DNA of 64,000 nt from Paenibacillus piri (GCF_004354045.1 NZ_SMRT01000017.1:62494-126493); one strand, 5' to 3'; numbered from the stretch's first letter, positions 33,493 to 42,507 are shown. Numbers and translations: made by a program. The notes: generated from the sequence alone by a model not told the origin.

Positions 33493-34892
33493 CCTGCTTT
33501 TTTTAGAATGAGCAGAAGAACCATCGCCATCACCAGATAAGCAGCCGTATAAGGAACATTCCAATTGGACACCTTATAAGAGCTTTGACCTGAAAGTGCC
33601 GCCATCATACCCGCCGTCGCATTATAAGGGCCGACCATAAAAGCGGCTGCCGCTCCTGTCAGCATAGCGATTGCCGTCAGTCCGACCGAGATGCCCAACG
33701 CCTGCGGTTTAAGCGATTCCGCCGCCAAAGCGAGCGCAACCGCCGGATGCAGGCCGACAAATGCGAGCACCAGCGGAATAAGCGGGATCAATAGCAAAAA
33801 CAGATCCGCTCCCACCATATCCTTCAAGGCCATAATCCCGCCATTAATGATGTGGCCGGCCCCGGAGGCTTGAATGGAGGAGATCATAAATCCGGCGCTC
33901 AAAAATACAAAAAACTGCTCTTTCATTCTTAAAAGATGGTCAGGCAGCAAAATTTTGCTCTCTTCAATAAAAAGCTTGCCTTTTCCGAGCAGCATCGACC
34001 ATAAAAACGCAAACGGGATAACCGATACGGAGACAAGCAGCAAAAAGCTGGATCGCGTAAATGTTTCCAACAATAAAATTAAACCGTTAAATACAAGGAT
34101 CGCGATAACAATTTGTACGGGATGACTGGCCTTCCGCTCTTCGGATTGCCGCTCCCCGGATTTAATCGAGTCTTGCCGGGCCGCAGCGATTTCGTCAATC
34201 GCAGCTTGTCCCAGCAGCTTTTGCCTGCGGTTTGCGATCCGTCGTCCCATGAAACTGTCCAGGGCAAGCCCAAGCAAGCTAAACGGAATTACAATCGGCA
34301 GTATCGAGCTCCATTGCACGCCTGTCATTTCCACAATGATCCCAACAATCGGAGCAACCGGCGTCCAAACGATCGGCATGCTGTAACCATGCGTAATAGC
34401 CCGGCTTATAAACCGCTCCTTCTGTTCGATCGGATACAAATCAAGCGAAGGTCGAATCGTGTGATACATCATCGGCAGCGTAGCCAAATTCATAAATGAG
34501 CTCAAAATGTACGACAATCCGGAAGTAATCGTATACAGCAGGCCGGAATGCTTGATTTTGCTTTGAATGATTTTTTGAATTCGAAGCGCATAGCCGCCCA
34601 GCTCAATCGGTATCGCAATAAGCGGAATCAACGCAAACAAGCTCAAAATGTTCAGCATATTTCCAAAGCCCCGGATATAGCTTTCCCATGGAGCGCCGCT
34701 TATGGCAAGCAAAATCATGCCTATGCACAAAAAGGCGGCGCCCATCCCTTTAACGAAACGTTTGACCGACCGGAACACGACCATAACAATAAGCAGGCTT
34801 ACTGCCGATATGACCCATTGAAGCATTTCATTCGGGTGAAAAGCCGAAACGAGGTAAGCGGCAATAGCCGCCATAAACAAATACGGCTTCAT
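33489..34892 (-). CDS. Large membrane permease, ion-transporter-superfamily-like
   Basis: 467 residues with about 11 hydrophobic segments and one long polar loop (around 225-255, NRRQKLLGQAAIDEIAAARQDSIKSGERQ). I cannot assign a family with confidence. The two-fold layout with GYSMPIVWTPVAPIVGIIVEMTG and FVGLHPAVALALAAESLKPQ near broken helices suggests an IT-superfamily carrier (anion or dicarboxylate type). Start is 2 bp after the creatininase-family stop, so the two are one operon. It probably moves the substrate or product of that amidohydrolase (inference). Confidence 0.7.
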   Translation of the reverse strand: MKPYLFMAAIAAYLVSAFHPNEMLQWVISAVSLLIVMVVFRSVKRFVKGMGAAFLCIGMILLAISGAPWESYIRGFGNMLNILSLFALIPLIAIPIELGGYALRIQKIIQSKIKHSGLLYTITSGLSYILSSFMNLATLPMMYHTIRPSLDLYPIEQKERFISRAITHGYSMPIVWTPVAPIVGIIVEMTGVQWSSILPIVIPFSLLGLALDSFMGRRIANRRQKLLGQAAIDEIAAARQDSIKSGERQSEERKASHPVQIVIAILVFNGLILLLETFTRSSFLLLVSVSVIPFAFLWSMLLGKGKLFIEESKILLPDHLLRMKEQFFVFLSAGFMISSIQASGAGHIINGGIMALKDMVGADLFLLLIPLIPLVLAFVGLHPAVALALAAESLKPQALGISVGLTAIAMLTGAAAAFMVGPYNATAGMMAALSGQSSYKVSNWNVPYTAAYLVMAMVLLLILKKAG

Positions 34893-34894
34893 TG

Positions 34895-35641
34895 TCAGAT
34901 CACTTCTTTGACTGCTTTAGTTAAGCGCTCCAGGGCGGTTTCCACAATTTCTTTGCCGATGTCCTCGCTGGCTTTGGTCGCATCGCCGATACAGCCGTTG
35001 CGGGTCATTTCATCATAATAATAGAAGCCTTGCAGCGGATTGCCGGGTCGCAGCTTTTTCCAGCGGCCCTCCTGATAATCGGCCGCTTCCAGTTTGTCCG
35101 TGCGAACCAAATGAGGGGCGAGATACAGAGCCTCCGAAACCTCGCGGTCGCAGCTGTGCCCGTACAGCTTGGACTCGATCCTGCGGTCCATGACATCTTT
35201 GGCGGACGCCGTCGTTTTCGCATAATAAATGCGCACGTCGAGCTCGCCGGTCAGCATATCCGAGGCGACGCCAAGCGTGGACTGGTTGCCCCCATGCGAA
35301 TTAAGAATAAGAAATTGCTTAATGCCGTGCTGCTTCAACGACTTGATCATGTCGCGAAGAATCGCGATTACCGTGGTCGGCTCCAAGGAAATCGTTCCCG
35401 GAAAATGGATATGATGCGGCGATACGCCCATATTAATAGCAGGAGTTAAAACAGCCTCGGGATACAACCGCTCCGTCAATCGCTTGCCCATTTCCTCGGC
35501 AAGGACGGCGTCGCAACTCTCGACCATATGCGGACCGTGCTGCTCGTGCGCTCCTAAAGGAATAATCGCGATTTTAACAGTTTTAAGCGCCTGTTCTACT
35601 TCAGGCCAAGTCATTTCAGTTAAAAAATAGGGGCTTGGCAT
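34895..35641 (-). CDS. Creatininase-family metal-dependent amidohydrolase
   Basis: 248 residues. Metal-site motifs are PLGAHEQHGPHMVESCD (Glu33, His35, Asp44) and LNSHGGNQ (His116); SCDREVSEALYL contains the later Glu. The family hydrolyses cyclic or linear amides (creatinine, formamidopyrimidines, sugar lactone/ketone rings). Its operon partner is a permease, and an operator of the GntR type overlaps its promoter. In this regulon it may open or deacylate the imported nitrogenous compound (inference). Creatinine itself is unproven. Confidence 0.87.
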   Translation of the reverse strand: MPSPYFLTEMTWPEVEQALKTVKIAIIPLGAHEQHGPHMVESCDAVLAEEMGKRLTERLYPEAVLTPAINMGVSPHHIHFPGTISLEPTTVIAILRDMIKSLKQHGIKQFLILNSHGGNQSTLGVASDMLTGELDVRIYYAKTTASAKDVMDRRIESKLYGHSCDREVSEALYLAPHLVRTDKLEAADYQEGRWKKLRPGNPLQGFYYYDEMTRNGCIGDATKASEDIGKEIVETALERLTKAVKEVI

Positions 35642-35668
35642 CGTTTCACACTCCTTTTTCCTATAAAT

Positions 35669-35687
35669 ATGGTGTATTGTATACCAT
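35669..35687 (-). promoter_or_regulatory. Operator upstream of the creatininase-permease operon
   Basis: ATGGTGTA-TTG-TATACCAT: the same 3-bp-spaced inverted repeat as at 33425, with one mismatched base, 28 bp before the start codon. On the minus strand it overlaps a TATACAAT-like -10 box. Confidence 0.6.
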
Positions 35688-35794
35688 TAGAACATAAAGC
35701 TTTCACAATTGTTGCAGTTTCACTGTTTATTGTGCAGCTTGTTTTAGTTTACAATAAATAATGAGAACAGCAAGAGAGCAGGTGAATTATTTTG

Positions 35795-36397
35795 ATGCAC
35801 CATAAGCATTACCTGGATAAAAGGTCGGTGCCTTTTATTTCGGAGCTGTTAGTCAAACATTACTTGCAGCATCCGGGCTATACCGAGATCGTTGTCATCT
35901 GCATCGGTACGAACCGTTATTCCGGCGATTCATTGGGACCGCTGGTCGGCAGCCGGCTGTTCGAGCGGCTTGAAGGCAATCCGAATGTGCATATTTACGG
36001 AACGCTTGACAAGCCTGTCCACGCATTGAATCTGCAGAAGACGTTAACCGCCATTGCGGGTAAGCATAGCCGCGCCTATATAATTGCCGTCGACGCTTGT
36101 CTTGGACAATATTATAAAATCGGCACGCTACAGCTTGTGGAAGAGCCTTTGCAGCCCGGAGCCAGTCTGAACAAGCAGCTTCCCCCTATCGGCCACATTC
36201 ATATCAAAGGGATTATTAACAACTACGGTCCGTTGAACCATAAAGTGCTGGAGCATACAAGCCTGACGTTCGTTCAGGAAATGTCGGCCGTTATTAGCCG
36301 CATTCTGGTTAAATCATGTCAGGATATCATTCCCCGGCTTGCGTCGAAGCAGCTGCCGGGCGGGCAAGTACCCAGCCGGCTTCCGGCAGGGAATTGA
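35795..36397 (+). CDS. yyaC: YyaC-type sporulation protein (DUF1256)
   Basis: 200 residues; ATG at 35795, with a TTG just before it as an alternative. The DUF1256/GPR-like fold is clear: IVVICIGTNRYSGDSLGPLVGSRLFE, VHIYGTLDKPVHALNLQKTL, AYIIAVDACLGQYYKIGTLQL and PIGHIHIKGIINNYGPLNHKVLEHTSL. Asp-rich motifs parallel the spore protease GPR. In Bacillus it is expressed in sporulation. The C-terminus has an extra Gly/Pro-rich tail. It lies between two permease genes of the regulon on the opposite strand and seems unrelated to them; it confirms an endospore former. Confidence 0.87.
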   Translation: MHHKHYLDKRSVPFISELLVKHYLQHPGYTEIVVICIGTNRYSGDSLGPLVGSRLFERLEGNPNVHIYGTLDKPVHALNLQKTLTAIAGKHSRAYIIAVDACLGQYYKIGTLQLVEEPLQPGASLNKQLPPIGHIHIKGIINNYGPLNHKVLEHTSLTFVQEMSAVISRILVKSCQDIIPRLASKQLPGGQVPSRLPAGN

Positions 36398-36407
36398 GTT
36401 TAAATCG

Positions 36408-37862
36408 TTACCACATAAGCACAGCTATGACCGTAGCGACGGAAAGTCCAACAATAACGGGCAAGAAATTTCTGCGCGCCAAATCTATGGCCGATACACC
36501 GGCGAATCCGGCGACGGCCACCAAGGAAGACCATGCGATGATCGTGCCGCCTCCCGACCAGATAGCCCCCATCTGACCGATTGCGGCCAAGGCTGAAGGA
36601 TCCATATTGACTGCCGGCCCCATGACTCCGGAAAGAGATCCGGTCAACGGCAATCCGGAAAATCCGGAACCGTCCAGTCCGGTAACGATTCCGATGATAA
36701 GAATACTGAAGGCAGTTATAAATCCGTTAGATGGAATCGCATGCTGTACGGAAGCAACCAGATCGAACAGAAATCCCGGCGCTTTTACTCCTTCGCCCAG
36801 TGACAAAATGCTTCCCGAAAAATCGGCGTTGCCCAGGAAGAAAAAGCCTGCAATCGGAATGACCGGCCCCATCGCTTTGAAAGCAAATACAAAGCCTTCC
36901 GTAAGATGGTCGCTAATCTTGTCCAACGCGCCGATTTTCGAGAACACGGTACAGGCAAGAATGAGCAAAATAACGGCTACCCCCCCGATAAATGCAGCGC
37001 CGTCGCCGCCTTCAAAGCCGCCCATACCGGATCCGAATTTACTGGCGATCATAACAATCATGACGGCAAGCATGGACAACGGTACCAAAACCGAAAACAG
37101 CTTGGACCATTTGTTTACGGAAGGATTGAGCGTCTCTACAGCTGCGGCGGCTTCGGCATACTCCACCATTGCTGCATCCGATGCGGCTTGCTTATGCATA
37201 GCTGCATCTTCCTGGTTGGAGGCAACAGGCTTGCGGATTTCTTTCCGGTTCAGCATATAAGCTCCACCAATCGAAATAACGCCGGTAATTAAAGACAGCA
37301 CCAACGCTTTGTCCGCAACAGACGCAGTTGATACGCCCGCTCCTTTGGCGCTCAACATAGGAGCTACCTGCATGACATAGTCCGAAGACAGTGCCAGTCC
37401 TTGTCCGGCAAGCGCGATGGCCATTGCAGCTCCCATAGCGGGAAGTCCTGCGCGGATTGCAGCCGGGATCAAGAGCGCACCGATCAGCGGGACTGCAGGG
37501 GTCGGCCAGAAGAAAAGCGAGATAACAAATGTAATGAGCGCCAGCACGAAAAATGCGACATGTCCGTTTACCATCAGCTTTTGGATGGGCTGAATCATCC
37601 TCCGATCCGCGCCAATATCGCGCAATGAAGCTAACAGTGCAACCATAAACGTAATGATCAGGAAAATCGTAAACAGTTCCTTGGCCGCAGTAAGATTGGC
37701 GTTATAAATGGCCTTAAACCCGCTTATTACATCCCCCTTATAGATCCATCCGACTAAAAAAGTGCCGATTAAAGTCGGAATGACAACACCACGTCGAAAC
37801 AACATTACAACAATAATAACCAATGTAAGAAAAGCGTACGTAAGATGTGATGCTGTAATCAT
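36408..37862 (-). CDS. Large membrane permease (GntP/ion-transporter-like)
   Basis: 484 residues with about 12 hydrophobic segments and a polar central loop (about 200-245, MLNRKEIRKPVASNQEDAAMHKQAASDAAMVEYAEAAAAVE). Gly-rich re-entrant stretches such as GQGLALSSDYVMQVAPMLSAKGAG and GLDGSGFSGLPLTGSLSGVMGPAVNMDPSALAAIGQMGAIWSGGGTIIAWSS recall GntP/CitM-type carriers, but the exact family is not certain. Upstream are two regulon operators and a good cre site, so it is probably an induced, carbon-repressed uptake system for an organic anion. Its stop is 10 bp from the convergent yyaC stop. Confidence 0.75.
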   Translation of the reverse strand: MITASHLTYAFLTLVIIVVMLFRRGVVIPTLIGTFLVGWIYKGDVISGFKAIYNANLTAAKELFTIFLIITFMVALLASLRDIGADRRMIQPIQKLMVNGHVAFFVLALITFVISLFFWPTPAVPLIGALLIPAAIRAGLPAMGAAMAIALAGQGLALSSDYVMQVAPMLSAKGAGVSTASVADKALVLSLITGVISIGGAYMLNRKEIRKPVASNQEDAAMHKQAASDAAMVEYAEAAAAVETLNPSVNKWSKLFSVLVPLSMLAVMIVMIASKFGSGMGGFEGGDGAAFIGGVAVILLILACTVFSKIGALDKISDHLTEGFVFAFKAMGPVIPIAGFFFLGNADFSGSILSLGEGVKAPGFLFDLVASVQHAIPSNGFITAFSILIIGIVTGLDGSGFSGLPLTGSLSGVMGPAVNMDPSALAAIGQMGAIWSGGGTIIAWSSLVAVAGFAGVSAIDLARRNFLPVIVGLSVATVIAVLMW

Positions 37863-37945
37863 TCGCTAATCCCTGCCTTCTTCAATTAATGTACTTCAAG
37901 GCGATTGTAGCACATTTTCTTGAGCGAAAATAGTCTTTTTTGGCA

Positions 37946-37956
37946 TTTGGTATACA
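37946..37956 (-). promoter_or_regulatory. Operator candidate TTGGTATACAA
   Basis: An 11-bp near-palindrome with the GTATAC core, 84 bp ahead of the permease start at 37862. Confidence 0.45.
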
Positions 37957-38138
37957 ATTTTCGCGAAAAACTTTTTCTTTCTGTTCCGTTTTCCCTAAAG
38001 TTATCCATTTTCATGTCAATGAATATAACATCATCGCTTGGTGGCAACATACGAATCGCTGGCTGTCCACATGCTTCCAGATGTTTCCTTTGTTTTGCCG
38101 GCACCACTCCTTCATAAGCCGGTTTAGTTTAAAGCTGA

Positions 38139-38154
38139 CTGAAAGCGATTACAT
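38139..38154 (-). promoter_or_regulatory. CcpA cre site upstream of the permease
   Basis: CTGAAAGCGATTACAT (plus strand) matches the Bacillus cre consensus WTGNAANCGNWWNCAW at every position but the first. It suggests carbon catabolite control of the permease at 36408. Confidence 0.6.
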
Positions 38155-38203
38155 TTTCAGTACAATTATATTATCACATTTTGTCGATCGTGTGTAGGTT
38201 TAT

Positions 38204-38218
38204 TGTATATTGTATACA
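38204..38218 (-). promoter_or_regulatory. Operator candidate TGTATA-TTG-TATACA
   Basis: A perfect inverted repeat with the same TTG centre as the sites at 33425 and 35669, in the 435-bp gap between the importer operon and the permease gene. That gap holds no gene that I can support. Confidence 0.55.
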
Positions 38219-38245
38219 TTATATTTTTTTAATCATTCATCCGTT

Positions 38246-38287
38246 CAAAAGCAAACCCGGTTCACCTCAACAGGAATAAACCGGGCT
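38246..38287 (-). terminator. Intrinsic terminator of importer operon copy 1
   Basis: On the minus strand CCCGGTT and AACCGGG form a stem followed by TTTGCTTTT, just after the permease stop at 38298. Confidence 0.6.
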
Positions 38288-38297
38288 ATAATGCGGT

Positions 38298-39179
38298 TTA
38301 ATTTTCAAAATGATACTTTTTCTTGGCTATACGTCCTACCGCGTTGACCAATCCGTACAATACGATCGACAAAACGGCTAGCATCGCAATGCTGACCATC
38401 ACCATATTCATTTGAAACACTTGACCGCCATAGATGATTAAATAACCGAGACCCGCCTTGGACGATAAAAATTCTCCCATGATGACCCCGACCAGCGTCA
38501 AGCCGACATTCACTTTGAGCGTAGCGATAAAATTGGGGATACTCGCGGGCAGCAGCACCATCCGCAGCATTTGCCCTTTCGTGGCGCCGAACGACTCCAT
38601 TAATTTGAGCTTCGTTTTGCTGATTTCCTTAAATCCGCTTTCGATCATAATAATCGTAACGATGACGGATATCGCCATCGCCATCCCGTAAATCGAGTAC
38701 CGGTCTCCAAGCCAAATATAAAAGATCGGACCGAGCGCCACCTTGGGCAGCGCGTTTAGGACGACCATATAAGGCTCCAATACTTTCGAGGCGAACGTCG
38801 ACCACCAGAACATTATAGCTACAGCCGTGCCGAGCAGCATGGAGACAACAATGCCGATCAGCGTCTCCAACGCGGTTGTCCATGTATGTGCGAACAAGCT
38901 GCCTTGAAATGCAAGCTCCTGAAACGACGAAACGAGCTGCGACGGCCTGCTGGTCAGCATCGGGTCGACCCATTTCAAAGCGGCCGCCAGCTCCCACAGA
39001 CCAAGAAAAGCGACAAACAGCAGCAATTGCGATACCCGGACCATTTGCAGCTTGCGTTTCTCAACCTTCAAATATTCGGCGTATTGCGGCGACGTTGTTT
39101 GTTCATAAGCCAGTGTGACCGACTGCCCCTTGCGGGGCTCCGCGGCAACGGACGAGTCTCTAACCGGCAGTGACGACAT
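38298..39179 (-). CDS. NitT/TauT-type ABC permease, copy 1
   Basis: 293 residues with about six spans; EAA-type loop LMESFGATKGQMLRMVLLPASIPNFIATLKVNVG. The N-terminus is a ~50-residue cytoplasmic stretch (VTLAYEQTTSPQYAEYLKVEKRKL). Its start overlaps the ATPase stop by 20 bp, the same in copy 2 at 42640, to which it is very similar throughout. It works with the ATPase at 39160 and lipoprotein at 39943; the substrate is unknown. Confidence 0.9.
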   Translation of the reverse strand: MSSLPVRDSSVAAEPRKGQSVTLAYEQTTSPQYAEYLKVEKRKLQMVRVSQLLLFVAFLGLWELAAALKWVDPMLTSRPSQLVSSFQELAFQGSLFAHTWTTALETLIGIVVSMLLGTAVAIMFWWSTFASKVLEPYMVVLNALPKVALGPIFYIWLGDRYSIYGMAMAISVIVTIIMIESGFKEISKTKLKLMESFGATKGQMLRMVLLPASIPNFIATLKVNVGLTLVGVIMGEFLSSKAGLGYLIIYGGQVFQMNMVMVSIAMLAVLSIVLYGLVNAVGRIAKKKYHFEN

Positions 39180-39939
39180 GACCTTCCAGCTCCCTCCATA
39201 TGTGGTTAAAGTAATCGTTATAACGGCTTGCTTCGCGTTTTTTCCAAGGGGACAGCCCCGTTCCTTCGTCCAGCTCGATCTTGTAGACCGAAGATATCGT
39301 ACTCGGTCTTTTCGACATCACCAACACCCGGTCCGCCATACTGATCGCCTCGGAAATATCGTGAGTGACCAGAATAGCCGTCTTGCCCTGGTCTTTAATG
39401 ATGCTGAAAATTTCATCCGCCAATGTCAAGCGGGTTTGGTAATCCAAAGCGGAGAACGGCTCGTCGAGCAGCAATATATCCGGCTCCGTCACCAAGGTTC
39501 GGATTAAGGCAACCCGCTGCCGCATGCCGCCGGAAAGCTGCGCCGGGCTGTGATGCGCAAAGCCGCCCAAGCCGTAGCGCTCCATCAGCTCCATCGCCTT
39601 CCGTTCCGCCTGCCGCAAATCCATCTTGCGTATTTCCGCCCCGACCAGCAAATTGCTTAATATATCCCGCCATTCAAACAGATGATCGTGCTGCAGCATG
39701 TATCCGACCTTGGGCGAAGTGCCCGATACCTGCTGTCCGTCGATCAGCACCGTGCCCTTCGTCGGCTTATACATGCCGGAAATTAATGAAAGCATCGTAC
39801 TTTTACCGCAGCCGCTCGGACCAACGATACTGATGAATTCGCCTGCCGCGATCGACATATTGATGTCGCGTATCGCTTCAGTCTCCTGCTTCAACGTGAA
39901 ATAGCTTAAACAGACATCATGCAATTCGATTTGCGCCAC
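39160..39939 (-). CDS. NitT/TauT-type ABC ATPase, copy 1
   Basis: 259 residues: Walker A GPSGCGKSTML, Q-loop MLQHDHLFEW, signature LSGGMRQRVALIRTLV, Walker B ILLLDEPFSALD, switch LVTHDISEA. The Q-loop MLQHD (instead of FQ) is shared with copy 2 and with ThiZ/YtlC-like ATPases. It starts 4 bp after the binding-protein stop. Confidence 0.92.
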   Translation of the reverse strand: MAQIELHDVCLSYFTLKQETEAIRDINMSIAAGEFISIVGPSGCGKSTMLSLISGMYKPTKGTVLIDGQQVSGTSPKVGYMLQHDHLFEWRDILSNLLVGAEIRKMDLRQAERKAMELMERYGLGGFAHHSPAQLSGGMRQRVALIRTLVTEPDILLLDEPFSALDYQTRLTLADEIFSIIKDQGKTAILVTHDISEAISMADRVLVMSKRPSTISSVYKIELDEGTGLSPWKKREASRYNDYFNHIWRELEGHVVTAG

Positions 39940-39942
39940 GGC

Positions 39943-41004
39943 TCATTTCCCCGCCTTTCCGATGTTTTTCACGAAGCTCATATCGGCGACGGCCGCCAAA
40001 TCCGCCACCTTCTGCTCCTGCTTGAGAACGCCGTTTTCGATCAACACCTTTTGCAGCGACTCGAATTGCTCGGCGGTTAATTCCGGTACGGCGGGCCATG
40101 TGTCCTGCTTCTTGTAACGGTCGATCGATTGAACAATAATATCTTTCGGCGTTCCTTCAAAAAACGGCGTCAGCGCTTCGGCGATTTCGTCGGGCGCTGC
40201 GGTGTTCAGCCATTTCGTCCCTTTGGCTACGGCGTTGACGAATTTCTGGATCGTTTCGGGGTTGTTTTTGATATAATCGGATGTCGCGACATAAGAGGTT
40301 TCCGGAAACGGGCCAAAGGCTTGTCCGACCGAAGCGACATAATGGGCTTTGCCTTCCTTTTCCAGCGTGGAGGCAATCGGTTCGAATACTTGGATGTAAT
40401 CGCCCTTGCCGCTTGTAAAAGCGCCGGCCATAGCCGTGGAGGCAATGTTGGTGATGACATCGACCTTGGCCACCTTCTCCTGGAGCAGCTTCGTGTTCAG
40501 CACCATTTGCGGCGCGCTGCCCGGCCTCCAGCCGACGACCGATTTGCCCTGCAGATCAGACCATTTGAAGCTGTCCGTTTTATTGCGGGACAACAGAAAC
40601 GAGCCGTCCTTCATTGTGAGCTGGTGGAAAATTTTGAGCGTCTTGTCCCCTTTCTGGTTATAAATATAAATCGCGGTTTCCGGCCCGACCAGGGAAATAT
40701 CCGCAACTCCGGCAATTAATGCAGCCGCCCCCTTATCCGAGCCCTGCGCCGTGTTCATATCGACATTCAAGCCCTCTTCTTTAAAAAATCCTTTTTGCAT
40801 CGCGATATAATGCGGGGCGTAAAAAATGGAACGGATGACCTCCGAAAATTTGACTGTTTTTAACGCTTCATCCTTCTTCCCCTGCCCCGCGGCGACAGGC
40901 TGGGTGGTCGAGGTGGCTGCAGGCGCGGCGGTGCCGCAGCCGGCGGCAAGCGCCAGCAGTACGGCGGTGAGCAGAAGACAGGCGGGTTTTCTCATTTTCA
41001 TCAT
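39943..41004 (-). CDS. ABC substrate-binding lipoprotein (THI5/NMT1-like), copy 1
   Basis: 353 residues from the ATG at 41004 (AAAGGAAG upstream); the in-frame extension to 41115 runs into the upstream gene. Lipoprotein signal ends LLALAAGC. The mature part starts TVKFSEVIRSIFYAPHYIAMQKGFFKEEGLNVDMNTAQGSDKGAAALIAGVADISLVGPETAIYIYNQKGDKTLKIFHQLTMKDGSFLLSRN, a type-II binding fold like ThiY/SsuA. This class carries pyrimidines, sulfonates, nitrate or aromatics, so the ligand is open. Co-operonic with a Nif3-like gene upstream. Confidence 0.9.
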   Translation of the reverse strand: MMKMRKPACLLLTAVLLALAAGCGTAAPAATSTTQPVAAGQGKKDEALKTVKFSEVIRSIFYAPHYIAMQKGFFKEEGLNVDMNTAQGSDKGAAALIAGVADISLVGPETAIYIYNQKGDKTLKIFHQLTMKDGSFLLSRNKTDSFKWSDLQGKSVVGWRPGSAPQMVLNTKLLQEKVAKVDVITNIASTAMAGAFTSGKGDYIQVFEPIASTLEKEGKAHYVASVGQAFGPFPETSYVATSDYIKNNPETIQKFVNAVAKGTKWLNTAAPDEIAEALTPFFEGTPKDIIVQSIDRYKKQDTWPAVPELTAEQFESLQKVLIENGVLKQEQKVADLAAVADMSFVKNIGKAGK

Positions 41005-41032
41005 CGATGATCTTCCTTTCGAAAATATGTAG

Positions 41033-42079
41033 TCACAGCATTTGTACGGCGCGAGACGACTTCGCAACGAGATGGGTTGCCGCCATTTCTTTACCGTATT
41101 CAACCATTTGAACATGACCTACTTCTTTCAACGGCACGGCGGTGATGCGCTCTCTGAGCAAAAATATGTCGACCTGCGGCAGCAGCATTTCCAACGCGTA
41201 AGCCAGCGGCAGTCCGTTCTCCATAATCTCGACGGAATGCGGATTGCCGACGATAAAATTAAGCCCGCGGCGCCTTGCCAGCCCGACAAATTCATGATCC
41301 TCCCTGACTCTGCTGATGCTCGCAATGATCGTATCGGTTTCGGGATACATGGCAAGCGCCTTCTCCAGATGCTCTAATGTAAATCCGGTATGCGGGAAAA
41401 AGTGCAGCACATGCTTCACCGTACTGCCGGGCGTGCCGCTCAGCAGTCTGGCGGGATTGGCGAGCGTTGCTTCCTGCAGCGACGCTTCCCCGCGGATTGC
41501 CCGCTCCGCCTCCAGTATATCCCGGTCGATCTCCCTGCCCATGAAGCTGTCAATGCGGTTCAGAATATCCCCGGCGGTCCGCACCTCCTCCAAAGCGATG
41601 CCTTTATGCAAAATATTTCCCGGGATGCCGCCAAAAGCAATGTCGGTTTTCAGCTTGCGGTGCCCGTGCAGCAGCGTGAGTCCCGGATGAAGCCCGTGGA
41701 ACGCCTCGTGCATTTCAATAAGCGCCAGATCGTACAGCGGCAAATAATCCGCAAACGGCACCCCGCCCGAGCTGGCCGCGTCCGCAACGGGATGATGGAC
41801 GATAATGAGGTCCAGCTTCATGGCCGAGGCCAGCTCGATGACCGACTCGGTCAGCGTCATTCCGACGCCGATGCGCGATACCGGCTTGCGCTTGTCGCCG
41901 AATACGAGCCCGGGAATTTCAATGACGCTTTTCCCCGGGATATTCGAATTTTTCATTACCACATACGGATTGGTGCCCGAGGTGACCTCGTTCCAATCCA
42001 TGACCATCCTTCCTTTGGATATTTGATTGAGCGCCTCCAGTACGTCTCCCGCATCCGTGTGGGCCTGAGTTAGTTTCAT
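41033..42079 (-). CDS. Nif3-like dinuclear-metal protein, copy 1
   Basis: 348 residues from the ATG at 42079 (GGGAGAG upstream). Nif3 motif VSRIGVGMTLTESVIELASAMKLDLIIVHHPVADAASSGG has the metal-binding His-His pair (95-96); the C-terminal GNPHSVEIMENGLPLAYALEMLLP has the second His and Glu (HSVE). Nif3 proteins form hexamers with two metals and unknown, probably hydrolytic, activity. It is the first gene of an importer operon, which is unusual, and suggests it hydrolyses the imported compound (inference). It is preceded by a repeat element and a candidate leader RNA. Close in sequence to the copy at 45633. Confidence 0.82.
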   Translation of the reverse strand: MKLTQAHTDAGDVLEALNQISKGRMVMDWNEVTSGTNPYVVMKNSNIPGKSVIEIPGLVFGDKRKPVSRIGVGMTLTESVIELASAMKLDLIIVHHPVADAASSGGVPFADYLPLYDLALIEMHEAFHGLHPGLTLLHGHRKLKTDIAFGGIPGNILHKGIALEEVRTAGDILNRIDSFMGREIDRDILEAERAIRGEASLQEATLANPARLLSGTPGSTVKHVLHFFPHTGFTLEHLEKALAMYPETDTIIASISRVREDHEFVGLARRRGLNFIVGNPHSVEIMENGLPLAYALEMLLPQVDIFLLRERITAVPLKEVGHVQMVEYGKEMAATHLVAKSSRAVQML

Positions 42080-42116
42080 GTGCATCTCTCCCTTGCTGCT
42101 TGGTCTTGGTTTTATA

Positions 42117-42203
42117 CAACCTGGGACAAACGGCTTCACCGTCCTTAGAGGGCGAGCGCGTTTGTCAAGGTTGCGCGAAGCAAAGTATAAACTCTTATAC
42201 AAC
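42117..42203 (-). repeat. Structured intergenic repeat, copy R1
   Basis: About 87 bp. The core GCGTTTGTCAAGGTTG is shared by five copies (R1-R5). Two hairpins flank it, here GTCCT-TAG-AGGGC and GTATAA-ACTC-TTATAC. The outer arms CAACC...GACAAACG and CGTTTGTC...GGTTG also pair. It lies between the leader RNA and the Nif3-like gene. Confidence 0.75.
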
Positions 42204-42205
42204 AG

Positions 42206-42405
42206 AAAAAACCGCCATCATGAGCACCCGGACCCGTTCGGATCCGGATATGTCATAAGTAGCGGCTGTAAAGCTCTCCTTGGCGGGAGTTCCTTATCAC
42301 CTGCTATTAGGTACAGCCTTGGGAATGAAACAAAATGGAGTCTAATCTCTTTTGTCAACAAAAGGATTCGATCCTTAATGCTCCTCCAAAACCATACGTA
42401 AACGT
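42206..42405 (-). ncRNA. Candidate structured leader RNA with terminator, copy 1
   Basis: On the minus strand, from 42405 towards 42206: hairpin AAGGAT-CGA-ATCCTT; a stem GGCTGTA...TACAGCC enclosing GCAGGTG and ACTCC...GGAG; then a terminator stem CCGC...ATGA/TCAT...GCGG followed by six T. TACAGCC and the terminator arm CCGC overlap, the layout of a switch between two folds. It shares most of these parts with the leader at 46868. I cannot match it to a known riboswitch class. It precedes the Nif3-like/importer operon, copy 1. Confidence 0.5.
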
Positions 42406-42491
42406 AAAAGTGTGCAAGCAAGGACAGAACGGTTCGTCAATTTGCAAACGACGGCTAATCGATCAGCTGTAACCTGATATTGAAACTTGAT

Positions 42492-42507
42492 ATTAAAGCG
42501 CTTACAA
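42492..42507 (-). promoter_or_regulatory. CcpA cre site upstream of leader 1
   Basis: On the minus strand TTGTAAGCGCTTTAAT matches the cre consensus with one deviation. It suggests carbon repression of importer operon copy 1. Confidence 0.5.

Noticed and set aside
42206..42405. Known riboswitch classes (TPP, guanidine, glycine, ZTP, SAM, fluoride, T-box)
   Set aside because: None of their invariant sequence blocks could be found in either leader, so it is left as an unassigned structured RNA.
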